Positions 1 through 6,825 of a stretch of 11,002 nucleotides of DNA are shown here, one piece after another. Each line of letters starts with the position of its first letter. The first letter of the stretch is position 1. Origin of the DNA: Nitrospirae bacterium RIFCSPHIGHO2_01_FULL_66_17 (lineage in GTDB: Bacteria; Nitrospirota; Nitrospiria; 2-01-FULL-66-17); contig MHEO01000081.1 in NCBI GenBank assembly GCA_001803875.1, positions 17,110-28,111 on the forward strand, read 5' to 3'. The translations under genes and the position numbers were made by a program. The notes under the pieces are model-generated. The model searched no databases. It worked only from the letters and a program-made list of their open reading frames with translations, and had not been told where the DNA came from.

Positions 1-2797
1 AGATCTCGGCGCGCGCCGCGTCGCGCAACGCCAGGGCGGCCGCCCAGTCGGCGCCCTTCGGACACAGCGGCTCCCCGATCACGACGCTGATCGCGCCGCG
101 CCGGGGGAACCAGGAGCCGTCGCGCAGGATCGAGCGCGTCCCCCGGATCGCGACCGGGACGACGGACGTTCCCGTCTCGGCGGCCACGATGAACGCCCCC
201 ATGCGGAACGGCCGGAGACCCGGCGCGCGGCCGAACGTCCCCTCCGGAAACACGACCAGCGACCGCCCCCCGTGCACGGCGTCGACCAGTCGACGCGCGT
301 CTTCGGCGCTCCGCTTGGGATCGACCCGCTCGACGAACACCGCCCCCAGACGCCGAAGGAAGACGCGCGGGATCGCGGCGCCGGCCAACTCGCGCTTGGC
401 GACGAAGCCGCCCCCCGGCGGCAAGACCGCGCTGAGCACAACGGCGTCGAGGTAACTGGCGTGGTTCGCCGCGAAGATCACGGGGCCCGCGCCCGGGATC
501 TCCTCGGCACGTTGAACGGCATCGATAAGCGGCCGCCGCACCCGGATCGGAATCCCGGCGAGGCCGAAGAAGCCGCGCGCCAGCGCGCCGACCGCGCGCC
601 CGCGCCACGCCGGCGAAGGCAGGAGCAGCGCGCACGCCCACGCCGAGGCGATCCCGATGCCGAAGACCGTCCAGGCATAGCCCGCGTACAGCGCCCGCAC
701 CAAGTCGTGGGCGACGCGGCGGGACCGGGCGGCCAGACCGGACAGCGTCATCCGCGCGAACTGCACCCACACCGCGCGTCGGACCGCCCCCAGCGCGCCG
801 CGTTCGTAGAACTCGCGGCAGGCGGCGCGTCGGATCTTGCCGCTCGAGGTCTTGAGCACGGTGTGCGGCGGCGCGAGCACGATTTCGTCCGGCGCGGTGT
901 GGAGCAGGTCCATCGCCAGGTGGTGGATCGTCGCGCGCAGGGCCTCGATCCGCGCGGGATCGGTCTCCCGCGTTTCGGCCACCACGACCAGCCGCTCGGT
1001 GCCCGTGGCCGGGTCGGTGGCGCCGAACGCCGCCACGCACCCCTTGCGGACACCCGGCACGGCGCCGACGGCTTCCTCCAGCTCGTACGGGTACAGATTG
1101 CGCCCGGCGCGGATGATGACCTCCTTGGCGCGGCCGGTGAGGTAGACATCCCCCTCCGCCATGTACCCGAAGTCGCCGGAGTCCAGCCACTCGCCGTGGA
1201 ATAGCGCCCGCGTGGCGTCCGCGTTCCGGTAGTACCCGCTGGTCGTCGAGGGACCGACAAATTCCACCCGCCCGACCTCGCGCTCGGCGACCTCGCGTCC
1301 CGCGTCGTCCACGATCCGGATCTGATGACCCGGCAGCGGCTGTCCGCACGCCACGAAGCGCAGCGCGGTCCGGTCATCGGCGGCGGCCGGCTCGGCCCGC
1401 CCCGCGACAGCGAAGGGTTCCCGCGCAACCCGGTCGATGATCGGCTCGCGGCCGAGCGGCGGGAAGGCGAGCCCGACCGAGGATTCGGCGAGGCCGTAAA
1501 CGGGCGCCATCGTCCCGGAACGGAATCCGCACCGGGAAAACCGCTCGATGAAGCGGGTCATCGTGTCGGGGCTGATCGGCTCCGCGCCGTTTACCGCGAG
1601 CCGCCACGACGAGAGGTCCAGCCCGGCGAGCGCGGCGTCGTCGATCTTCCGCACGCACAGCTCGAAGGCGAAGTTGGGGCCGGCCGAAATCGTGCCCCGG
1701 TAGTCGTGAATGGCCCGCAGCCAGCGCTCGGGCCGCGCCAGAAACGTCAGCGGGGACATCACGACGAGCGGCGCGGCGTAGTACAGGCTCCCCAGCCACG
1801 CGCCGATCAACCCCATGTCGTGATAGAGCGGCAGCCAACTGACCATGACGTCCCCGGAGTGCGCCCGGACCGCCTGTCCCATCGCGCGGATGTTCGCCAG
1901 GAGGTTGGCGTGGGTGAGGATGACGCCCTTCGGCACGCCCGTGCTGCCCGACGTGTACTGCAGGAGGGCGATCTCCCCGCCCCGCGCGCGCGGCACGGTC
2001 TCCTCGCCGTCGGCCGAGACCTCCTCGACCGTCAGCACGTCGTGCAGCGTGCCGACCTGGGCCTTGAGCAGCCGCCCCACCCGCTGCGCCTCGCTCACGG
2101 TGATGAGGAGCACGGCCTGCGCGTTGTTCAGGATCGTGGTCTGGCGGCGGAGGTGGTCCTCGATCTGCGCCAGGCGCAGCGGCGGATACAGCGGGACCGG
2201 AATCCCGCCCGCGAGCAGAATCCCGGCGAACGCGAGGAAGTAGTCGCGCGACGTGGGCAGCATGATCGCGACCGCCTGCCCCGCACCCACGCCGAGCGCG
2301 CGCAGGCCCCGCGCCACGCGGCTCGCCCCCGCCCAGAGCTCGCCGTAGGTCAGCGTCTCCCGGCACCCCTGGTCGTCGAGGAGGAAGAGGTGCCGTCGAT
2401 CGGCGTGCCGGTCGCGGTGCCACGCCAGCACCTCGACCAGCGTGGTCGCGCCGGACGGCTCGCCCTCGACCGTCCCCACCTGCGCGTGCACGGCCTCCAC
2501 CGACGCGATGGGTGCCGCGGCCGCCGTCGGCGCCAGCACCGCGCGCAGCACGTCCCGCGGCGTCTCCGCCGTCGCCAGGAGGTGTTCGGAGAGCCGGACG
2601 CCGAACCGCTGCTCGACGCGCAGGACGAGTTCGACCCGCCCCAGACTGTCGAAGCCGAAATCCCGCTCCAGGGAGCTGTCGAGCGTCAGCACCCGCGCCG
2701 GGGGCGCCCGATGCAGCTCGGTCGCGAGCGCTTGAAGCGTCTCCAGCAGCGCGTCGGCGACGGCGGCCGTCTCGGGAGGCGCACTCTCACTCGGCAT
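1..2797 (-). CDS. ACP - fatty acyl-AMP ligase - PlsC-type acyltransferase fusion (3' end missing)
   Basis: A single open frame of 932 codons reads from ATG at 2797 to the window edge without a stop, so the C-terminus is missing. Residues ~10-90 are an acyl carrier protein with a GFDSLG phosphopantetheine site (Ser51). Residues ~118-675 are an adenylate-forming ligase: YTSGSTGVPKG (281-291), YHDMGLIG (325-332), YGLAE (434-438) and TSSGK with the catalytic Lys654. The long stretch between YGLAE and CGQPLPG (~440-482), with 'DRVAREPF..GRAEPA', is the insertion that marks fatty acyl-AMP ligases rather than acyl-CoA ligases, as do 'AGPNFAFELC' and 'NGAEPI'. After a hydrophobic segment (~705-730) comes a glycerolipid acyltransferase domain with NHASYLD (HX4D, His779/Asp784) and FPEGT (851-854). 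By inference, fatty acid is activated as acyl-AMP, loaded on the in-cis ACP and passed to a lysolipid or other acceptor, an Aas-like logic with the domains reordered. The acceptor is unknown. A weak GAGAG lies 6 bases before the start. Confidence 0.9.
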   Translation of the reverse strand, partial: MPSESAPPETAAVADALLETLQALATELHRAPPARVLTLDSSLERDFGFDSLGRVELVLRVEQRFGVRLSEHLLATAETPRDVLRAVLAPTAAAAPIASVEAVHAQVGTVEGEPSGATTLVEVLAWHRDRHADRRHLFLLDDQGCRETLTYGELWAGASRVARGLRALGVGAGQAVAIMLPTSRDYFLAFAGILLAGGIPVPLYPPLRLAQIEDHLRRQTTILNNAQAVLLITVSEAQRVGRLLKAQVGTLHDVLTVEEVSADGEETVPRARGGEIALLQYTSGSTGVPKGVILTHANLLANIRAMGQAVRAHSGDVMVSWLPLYHDMGLIGAWLGSLYYAAPLVVMSPLTFLARPERWLRAIHDYRGTISAGPNFAFELCVRKIDDAALAGLDLSSWRLAVNGAEPISPDTMTRFIERFSRCGFRSGTMAPVYGLAESSVGLAFPPLGREPIIDRVAREPFAVAGRAEPAAADDRTALRFVACGQPLPGHQIRIVDDAGREVAEREVGRVEFVGPSTTSGYYRNADATRALFHGEWLDSGDFGYMAEGDVYLTGRAKEVIIRAGRNLYPYELEEAVGAVPGVRKGCVAAFGATDPATGTERLVVVAETRETDPARIEALRATIHHLAMDLLHTAPDEIVLAPPHTVLKTSSGKIRRAACREFYERGALGAVRRAVWVQFARMTLSGLAARSRRVAHDLVRALYAGYAWTVFGIGIASAWACALLLPSPAWRGRAVGALARGFFGLAGIPIRVRRPLIDAVQRAEEIPGAGPVIFAANHASYLDAVVLSAVLPPGGGFVAKRELAGAAIPRVFLRRLGAVFVERVDPKRSAEDARRLVDAVHGGRSLVVFPEGTFGRAPGLRPFRMGAFIVAAETGTSVVPVAIRGTRSILRDGSWFPRRGAISVVIGEPLCPKGADWAAALALRDAARAEI
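511..535 (-). repeat. 25-bp sequence shared with 6786-6810, copy in acyltransferase domain
   Basis: The minus-strand reading of 535-511 is identical over 25 bases to 6786-6810. In this gene it is translated as RPLIDAVQ (residues 755-762), at the entry to the PlsC domain. The reading frame differs from the btuD copy, so the identity is at DNA level and not due to a shared protein motif. Confidence 0.8.
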
Positions 2798-2824
2798 CGA
2801 TCGCTCTCAACACGAAACAGCGGC

Positions 2825-2854
2825 ATCATACCCCGAATCGCGCGACCACCACAA
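2825..2854 (-). promoter_or_regulatory. putative sigma70 promoter for the ACP-FAAL-acyltransferase gene
   Basis: Read on the minus strand, TTGTGG (2854-2849) and TATGAT (2830-2825) are separated by 18 bases. The -10 matches the consensus at 5 of 6 positions and the -35 only at 3 of 6. Transcription would start near 2818, giving a leader of about 20 bases before the ATG at 2797. It is assigned by pattern only. Confidence 0.35.
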
Positions 2855-2862
2855 ACGCGCAT

Positions 2863-2884
2863 GCATGCAATCGCGGTTGCGTGC
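2863..2884. repeat. imperfect inverted repeat over the divergent promoter region
   Basis: GCATGCAA (2863-2870) and TTGCGTGC (2877-2884) pair over 8 positions with one G-T mismatch and a 6-base centre. The right arm contains the putative -35 of the MNT/HEPN promoter. The position suits an operator for an autoregulated toxin-antitoxin pair, but no DNA-binding protein is known from the sequence to use it. Confidence 0.3.
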
Positions 2885-2905
2885 GGTGCTGATTCTCGGT
2901 ATCAT
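2877..2905 (+). promoter_or_regulatory. putative sigma70 promoter for the MNT/HEPN pair
   Basis: TTGCGT (2877-2882) and TATCAT (2900-2905) are separated by 17 bases, with transcription expected near 2912. The -10 is 5 of 6 and the -35 is 3 of 6. It precedes the nucleotidyltransferase start by about 30 bases and lies back to back with the promoter of the minus-strand gene. Confidence 0.4.
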
Positions 2906-2940
2906 GGGCCGAAACCTGACATCACTGATTGGAGTCTCAC

Positions 2941-3309
2941 ATGTCACGGTCCCAGCACGCCGCACGTCGGCGGCCGCCCGTCTGGCTCAGCCCGACGGAA
3001 TGGTCCGCCCTGGAGCGCTTCGTTGACGAGGTCCGCGCCCGGCACGGCGATCGCATTCACCGAATGACCCTGTTCGGATCCCGGGCGCGAGGCGAGGGAC
3101 ACGAGGAATCGGACCTCGACGTTGCCGTCACCCTGACGGCCGACGATCACGGCCTTCGCCGCGCGCTCATCGATCTTGCCACGGGCATCTACCTCGATAC
3201 CGGAATCAAAATCTCGCCGTTGGTCTTGTCGCAGCGGGATTTCGACGCGCTGGCGCAGATGGAACGAGGGATCGCCGTCGCGATTCAACACGAGGGGGTC
3301 GACCTGTGA
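2941..3309 (+). CDS. MNT-type nucleotidyltransferase (probable antitoxin MntA-like)
   Basis: This is a 122-residue minimal nucleotidyltransferase of the DNA polymerase beta superfamily. The hallmark GSRARGEGHEESDLDVAV lies at residues 46-63, with Gly46-Ser47 and the metal-binding pair Asp58 and Asp60. The downstream 'KISPLVLS' segment is common in MNT proteins paired with UPF0332-type HEPN partners. I do not see an obvious third catalytic acid. The ATG at 2941 is chosen because GGAG (2931-2934) sits 6 bases upstream; an in-frame TTG at 2929 would overlap that site. The gene overlaps the HEPN gene by four bases (GTGA). In characterised MNT/HEPN pairs the MNT protein neutralises the HEPN RNase, by AMP addition to a tyrosine in the Shewanella HepT/MntA case. 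That role here is inferred from the pairing. Confidence 0.85.
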   Translation: MSRSQHAARRRPPVWLSPTEWSALERFVDEVRARHGDRIHRMTLFGSRARGEGHEESDLDVAVTLTADDHGLRRALIDLATGIYLDTGIKISPLVLSQRDFDALAQMERGIAVAIQHEGVDL

Positions 3310-3698
3310 AACCCGACGACACCCGCCAAAACGTCCAACTGGAACAGGAAGCCGGGAACGAGGCCCTGAGCGCCGCGCGAATCCTCGTCGAGAAAGGACT
3401 GCTTCGAAGCGCGATGTCCCGGGCCTACTACGCGCTGTTCCACTACGTCAAAGCCTTGCTGTACACCCAGGGACTGGAGCCCCGAACCCACGAGGGGTTG
3501 GAGCATCTCTTCGGCCTCCACTGGGTCAAGGCCGGAAAGGTCGACACCGGCAGCGCAAAACTCCTCGCACGCCTGCAGAAGTACCGCGAGCAATCCGACT
3601 ACGGGATCGTGACGATCTTCACCAGGGACGACGTGGAACAGGAACTCCTGGAGATCGAGCGGTTCCTTCAGGCCGTGCGAAAGCATCTTGCCGGATAG
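3306..3698 (+). CDS. HEPN domain protein (UPF0332-like, probable RNase toxin)
   Basis: This 130-residue, mostly helical protein carries the HEPN signature 'SRAYYALFHYVKALL' at residues 38-52. Arg39 and His46 form an RX6H arrangement, the presumed RNase active site, and Tyr41-Tyr42 sit inside it. The N-terminal part (residues 12-35, rich in Glu, Ala and Leu) is the expected first helical pair. It starts with GTG at 3306, overlapping the stop of the nucleotidyltransferase gene, with GAGGGGG (3292-3298) 7 bases upstream, so the two genes are translationally coupled. HEPN proteins of this type are usually RNA-cleaving toxins dimerising through the conserved helix. Toxicity here is inferred from family and context. 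The length is normal and no damage is visible. Confidence 0.85.
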   Translation: MKPDDTRQNVQLEQEAGNEALSAARILVEKGLLRSAMSRAYYALFHYVKALLYTQGLEPRTHEGLEHLFGLHWVKAGKVDTGSAKLLARLQKYREQSDYGIVTIFTRDDVEQELLEIERFLQAVRKHLAG

Positions 3699-3700
3699 CG

Positions 3701-3725
3701 GGCCGCCTGAATGATCGGGGCGGCC
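3701..3725 (+). other. GC-rich hairpin after the MNT/HEPN pair
   Basis: GGCCGCC (3701-3707) and GGCGGCC (3719-3725) form a perfect 7-bp stem with an 11-base loop immediately after the HEPN stop codon. No T-run follows, so it is not a classical rho-independent terminator. It may still help define the transcript's 3' end before the btu promoter. Confidence 0.35.
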
Positions 3726-3779
3726 TCGTGCCTCGGGGACGTTGTAAAGTAATTAACCATTGCTGTCGGCCGATGGCTC

Positions 3780-3809
3780 TTGACATCGCCTCTTATCTTC
3801 GACTACAGT
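3780..3809 (+). promoter_or_regulatory. sigma70-type promoter of the btu operon
   Basis: A perfect TTGACA (3780-3785) is followed after 18 bases by TACAGT (3804-3809, 4 of 6). The expected start point is near 3816, which coincides with the 5' edge of the riboswitch aptamer. That agreement is the best support for the assignment. The AT-rich stretch upstream (3742-3760) could serve as an UP-like element. Confidence 0.55.
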
Positions 3810-3816
3810 GGCCCCC

Positions 3817-3985
3817 GATCCAGGTAGCCCATTGTGGGCTTGAAAAGGGAACCCGGTGTCAATCCGGGGCGGTCCCGCCGCTGTAACCGGGGACGATCCC
3901 CCTGAAGGACCCACTGGCCGGATGGAATCGGCCGGGAAGGGAGGGGGTAGGACGATCCGGGAGCCAGAAGACCTGCCTGGAGATC
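3817..3985 (+). ncRNA. cobalamin (AdoCbl-class) riboswitch aptamer
   Basis: The conserved core is easy to read: AGGGAACCCGGTGTCAATCC from 3846, then GGTCCCGCCGCTGTAA (3871-3886), and the 3' B12-box AGCCAGAAGACCTGCC (3962-3977). The closing stem P1 can be drawn between GATC..CAGG (3817-3824) and CCTG..GATC (3976-3985). Internal stems include GGGGACGATCCCC (3889-3901) and GGCCG/CGGCC (3916-3920 with 3929-3933). It lies in the leader of btuF and controls a corrinoid uptake operon, the classic regulon of this RNA. Binding of cobalamin is expected to lower expression. The edges are accurate to a few bases only. Confidence 0.93.
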
Positions 3986-4042
3986 TGAGCGATCGGCCCC
4001 GCACGAGGGCGTGATCGACCCTTCGGGATGAAGAAGCTGGGT

Positions 4043-4074
4043 GCAATCCTCGAAGTCGCATCTGTGAGGATTGC
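4043..4074 (+). promoter_or_regulatory. Shine-Dalgarno-sequestering hairpin (riboswitch expression platform)
   Basis: GCAATCCTC (4043-4051) pairs perfectly with GAGGATTGC (4066-4074), extendable by two G-C pairs around a bulged T (4040-4041 with 4075-4076). The loop is 14 bases. The right arm contains the ribosome binding site GAGGA (4066-4070) of btuF, and the stem ends just before the GTG start. No T-run follows, so control should be translational rather than by termination. In this riboswitch class the ligand-bound aptamer usually docks a loop of this hairpin and keeps it closed. That coupling is inferred here. Confidence 0.75.
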
Positions 4075-4076
4075 CC

Positions 4077-4997
4077 GTGCGCTTCGCGTCGCTTCTCGTT
4101 CGATCCGCGCTGCTGATCATTGCCTGTGTGGGCGCGCCGGCGCCCGCCTCCGCCGAACCCGTCGTCGTTCGCGATGACCTCGGCCGCACCCACGCCTTCG
4201 CGGCGCCACCCGAACGTCTCGTCTCCATCTCCCCCGCCCTGACCGAAGCGCTGTTTGCCCTCGGCCTGGACGACGCGGTCGTCGGGGTCTCTGATTTCTG
4301 CGACTTTCCCGCGGCGGCGCGGGCCAAGCCCAAGGTCGGCGGCGTGACCCCCAACATCGAGGTCATCGTCGGCCTGCGTCCCGACCTCGTCCTGGGCACG
4401 GGCGGCATCGGCATGCGGGAGTTTGCCGCGCGGATGGACCGGCTCGGCATTCCGGCCTTGGGGTTCGAACCGAACTCCATCGACGCCGTGTTCGAACGGA
4501 TCCTCCGGCTCGGGGAGATCACCGGCCGCCGCGAGCGCGCTCAGAAACTGGTTGAACGTTTGCGAAACCGGCTCGACACCGTCACCGGTCGTCGACCGCC
4601 CGGTCTTCCGCCCCGTGTGCTGTACCTCGTCGATGAGGACCCGTACATCACGGTCGGCGCGGGCAGCTTTCTGTACGACGTGCTGATCAAGGCCGGCGCG
4701 CAGCCGTTCGACGGGGGAACGACCGCGTACCCGCGAATCGGGATGGAGGCGATCGTCGGATTCGATCCCGAGGTGATGTTCTTCGCGGACGATACGCCGG
4801 ACGGCGGCGAGCGGCGGCTCCCCGCTTGGCGGCGCTGGAACGCGATCTCCGCGGTTCGATCGGGCCGACTCTACGCGATCCCACGCGGCCTGGTGAATCG
4901 TCCCGGTCCGAGAATCGTCGATGCCGTCGAGATGATTGCATCAAAACTTCATGTATCACATGACCTATCCGTTCCCGGACATCCCCCCTTCCCATGA
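4077..4997 (+). CDS. btuF: periplasmic cobalamin-binding protein BtuF
   Basis: This 306-residue class III (TroA/BtuF-fold) substrate-binding protein captures corrinoid in the periplasm and delivers it to BtuCD. Family marks include 'LVSISPALTEALFALG' early in the mature protein, 'DFCDFPAAA', 'KVGGVTPNIEVIVGLRPDLV', and 'GPRIVDAVEMIA' near the end. The GTG at 4077 is preferred because GAGGA (4066-4070) lies 6 bases upstream; a TTG at 4071 touches that site. The N-terminus is a signal sequence, with likely signal peptidase I cleavage after Ala26 (ASA/EP). A lipobox-like IIAC ending at Cys17 makes a lipoprotein possible. It is the first gene of the riboswitch-controlled operon and overlaps btuC by ATGA. 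A siderophore or other metal-chelate ligand would fit the fold, but the riboswitch and the BtuB-like receptor favour cobalamin. Confidence 0.9.
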   Translation: MRFASLLVRSALLIIACVGAPAPASAEPVVVRDDLGRTHAFAAPPERLVSISPALTEALFALGLDDAVVGVSDFCDFPAAARAKPKVGGVTPNIEVIVGLRPDLVLGTGGIGMREFAARMDRLGIPALGFEPNSIDAVFERILRLGEITGRRERAQKLVERLRNRLDTVTGRRPPGLPPRVLYLVDEDPYITVGAGSFLYDVLIKAGAQPFDGGTTAYPRIGMEAIVGFDPEVMFFADDTPDGGERRLPAWRRWNAISAVRSGRLYAIPRGLVNRPGPRIVDAVEMIASKLHVSHDLSVPGHPPFP

Positions 4998-6028
4998 AGC
5001 CACTGACTCTTCGGCGCACGGTGATCACCCTCGCGGCCTTATCCGGCCTGCTCGCTGCCACTGCTGTTGGCTCGGCCTTGCTGGGCCCGGAACACATCGG
5101 GCTGGGTCGCGCCGTGGCGATCCTGACCGGGCGCGACACTCCCCTCTCCGATTCCGACATCGGCCGGACGATCCTGCTGCACATCCGCCTCCCGCGCATC
5201 GTGCTGGCGGCGCTGGTCGGCGCGACCCTGGCCGTGACCGGAGCGGTCCTCCAGTCGATCCTGCGCAACCCGCTCGCCGAACCCCACCTCATCGGCGTCT
5301 CGGCGGGCGCGGCGCTGGGCGTGATGATCGCCGGGCTCGTGGAGTTGCCGGGCGCCCTGGTCGGCTTGACGACGACCTCGGTCCTGGCCTTTGGGGGAGG
5401 CCTGTCGGCGCTGATCGTCTTGTATCAACTCTCGAAGGTCCAGGGGCGGATCCGGCCGGAAACGCTCGTGCTGGCCGGCGTGATCCTCAACGGCACGTTG
5501 ACCGCCGGGATCATGGTCTTGACGACCTACCTCGATCCCACCCGGTTCGTCGGCCGCGTGGTGTGGCTGATGGGCAACCTGGGCTCGCTCGACCTGGGCA
5601 CGCTGTCGCTGATCGGACCGTTCCTGCTCGCCGGGATGGGGCTGCTCTGTCTGCAAGGCCATCGCCTGACCGTCATGACGCTAGGCCCCGACACCGCCCA
5701 GTCGCTCGGCATTCGCGCGGAGTTCGTCACCCGCGCCGGGCTGGTGGTGTCCGCCCTGCTCATCGCGGTCGCGGTCTCCGTGAGCGGGATGATCGGCTTC
5801 GTCGGCATCGTCATCCCCCACATCCTGCGGCGCCTCATCGGATCGGATTATCGACTGCTCTTGCCCGCGTCGGTCTTGAGCGGCGCCATCTTCCTCATCG
5901 TCGCCGACACCGTCGCGCGCGTCGCCCTCTCCCCGACCGAGGTCCCGGTCGGTCTCGTGACGGCGCTCTGCGGGGGGCCGTTCTTTCTCTCGCTGCTGGC
6001 CAAGCGGCGGAAGATGGGGGCGGCGTGA
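4994..6028 (+). CDS. btuC: cobalamin ABC transporter permease BtuC (FecCD family)
   Basis: This 344-residue, highly hydrophobic inner-membrane permease is the length expected for the ten-helix BtuC/FecCD family. The signature 'LQSILRNPLAEPHLIGVSAG' falls at about residues 86-105, and 'GMIGFVGIVIPHILRRLIG' followed by 'LPASVLSGAIFLIVADTVAR' marks the second half. The C-terminal 'EVPVGLVTALCGGPFF' is also typical. It forms the translocation pathway as a homodimer with two BtuD subunits. The ATG at 4994 overlaps the btuF stop in ATGA. The preceding bases are pyrimidine-rich with no recognisable Shine-Dalgarno, so translation probably depends on coupling to btuF and therefore also on the riboswitch. 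The gene ends in a GTGA overlap with btuD. Confidence 0.93.
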   Translation: MKPLTLRRTVITLAALSGLLAATAVGSALLGPEHIGLGRAVAILTGRDTPLSDSDIGRTILLHIRLPRIVLAALVGATLAVTGAVLQSILRNPLAEPHLIGVSAGAALGVMIAGLVELPGALVGLTTTSVLAFGGGLSALIVLYQLSKVQGRIRPETLVLAGVILNGTLTAGIMVLTTYLDPTRFVGRVVWLMGNLGSLDLGTLSLIGPFLLAGMGLLCLQGHRLTVMTLGPDTAQSLGIRAEFVTRAGLVVSALLIAVAVSVSGMIGFVGIVIPHILRRLIGSDYRLLLPASVLSGAIFLIVADTVARVALSPTEVPVGLVTALCGGPFFLSLLAKRRKMGAA

Positions 6029-6825
6029 TCGAGATCAACAACATGACGGTGCGCTACGGGGTGACGGCGGCCCTGGAGGACGTGAGCGTCGAGATCGCGC
6101 GCGGCGAGTCCGTGGCCGTCATCGGGCCGAACGGCTCCGGCAAGAGCACGTTCCTGCGCGCGCTCGGAGGGCTCGTCCGCCCCGCCTCCGGATCGATCCT
6201 CCTCGACGGGTCGCCCCTGGCCTCGCGGGCGCCGCGCGACCTCGCCCGCCTGGTGGCGTACGTGCCCCAGGACACGGCGGTGCTCTTCGAGTTCTCGGTG
6301 CGAGAGATCGTGGCGATGGGGCGGTCGCCGTACCTGTCGGCGTGGGGATTCGAGTCGCGGGACGATCTCGCGGCCATCGACGACGCGATTGCGCTGATGG
6401 ATTTGGGCGAGCTGGCCGACCGCTCGATCATCGAGGTCTCGGGCGGCGAGCGCCAGCGCGCCATGATCGCCCGTGCGCTCGCCCAGCGGCCGGCCGTGCT
6501 GTTGCTCGACGAACCCGCCGCGAACCTCGATCTCAAATACCAGGTCCGTCTGTACGCCCTGCTCGACCGCCTCACGCGCACGCGCGGCCTCACCACGATC
6601 ATCGTCTCCCACGACCTGAACGCGGTCTCCTCCTGCGACCGTCTCATCGTCCTGCGCGACGGCCGCCTCCACGGCGTGGGCCCGCCGGCGGACGTGCTGA
6701 CCGAGACCCTGGTCGAGGAGGTCTACGGCTGCCGCGCGTCGATCGACACCCATCCCCGAACTCGCGCGCCGCGCGTGACCCTCGACGGCCGCTTATCGAT
6801 GCCGTTCAACTGGGAGAAGACATGA
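6025..6825 (+). CDS. btuD: cobalamin ABC transporter ATPase BtuD
   Basis: This 266-residue ABC ATPase powers the BtuC permease. Visible motifs are Walker A GPNGSGKST (34-42), Q-loop Gln82 in YVPQD, signature VSGGERQR (138-145), Walker B VLLLDEP (158-164), D-loop NLD (167-169) and switch His196 in IIVSHDLNAV. It belongs to the FecE/BtuD/HmuV group. The GTG at 6025 overlaps the btuC stop (GTGA) and has GGGGG (6016-6020) upstream; the frame is open far upstream but that part is btuC in another frame. The last ~45 residues follow a normal ATPase core. The final codons contain a 25-bp sequence (6786-6810) that also occurs inverted in the acyltransferase gene at 511-535. The gene overlaps tonB by ATGA. 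Confidence 0.92.
   Translation: MIEINNMTVRYGVTAALEDVSVEIARGESVAVIGPNGSGKSTFLRALGGLVRPASGSILLDGSPLASRAPRDLARLVAYVPQDTAVLFEFSVREIVAMGRSPYLSAWGFESRDDLAAIDDAIALMDLGELADRSIIEVSGGERQRAMIARALAQRPAVLLLDEPAANLDLKYQVRLYALLDRLTRTRGLTTIIVSHDLNAVSSCDRLIVLRDGRLHGVGPPADVLTETLVEEVYGCRASIDTHPRTRAPRVTLDGRLSMPFNWEKT
6786..6810 (+). repeat. 25-bp sequence shared with 511-535, copy in btuD 3' end
   Basis: Positions 6786-6810, beginning CGGCCGCTTATCGATG and ending CCGTTCAAC, are identical over 25 bases to the reverse complement of 511-535. Here the stretch is read as GRLSMPFN at the end of btuD, 12 bases before the tonB start. The flanks do not match. Confidence 0.8.

Noticed and set aside
2929..2940. TTG start for the nucleotidyltransferase
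   Set aside because: It overlaps the GGAG ribosome site, which is well spaced for the ATG at 2941.
1325..3067. Long plus-strand open frame (580 codons) over the FAAL gene and the promoter region
   Set aside because: It is Arg/His/Pro-rich without domains, and crosses into the nucleotidyltransferase gene. The minus strand carries unmistakable FAAL motifs here.
3701..3725. Rho-independent terminator after the HEPN gene
   Set aside because: The stem is good but no T-rich tract follows, so it is listed only as a hairpin.
3753..4522. Minus-strand open frames across the riboswitch and btuF start
   Set aside because: They have no recognisable domain and lie opposite the conserved RNA elements and btuF.
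4936..6024. Upstream extension of the btuD frame to 4936
   Set aside because: That part overlaps all of btuC in another frame and reads as Arg/Pro-rich noise. The ABC ATPase begins naturally at GTG 6025.
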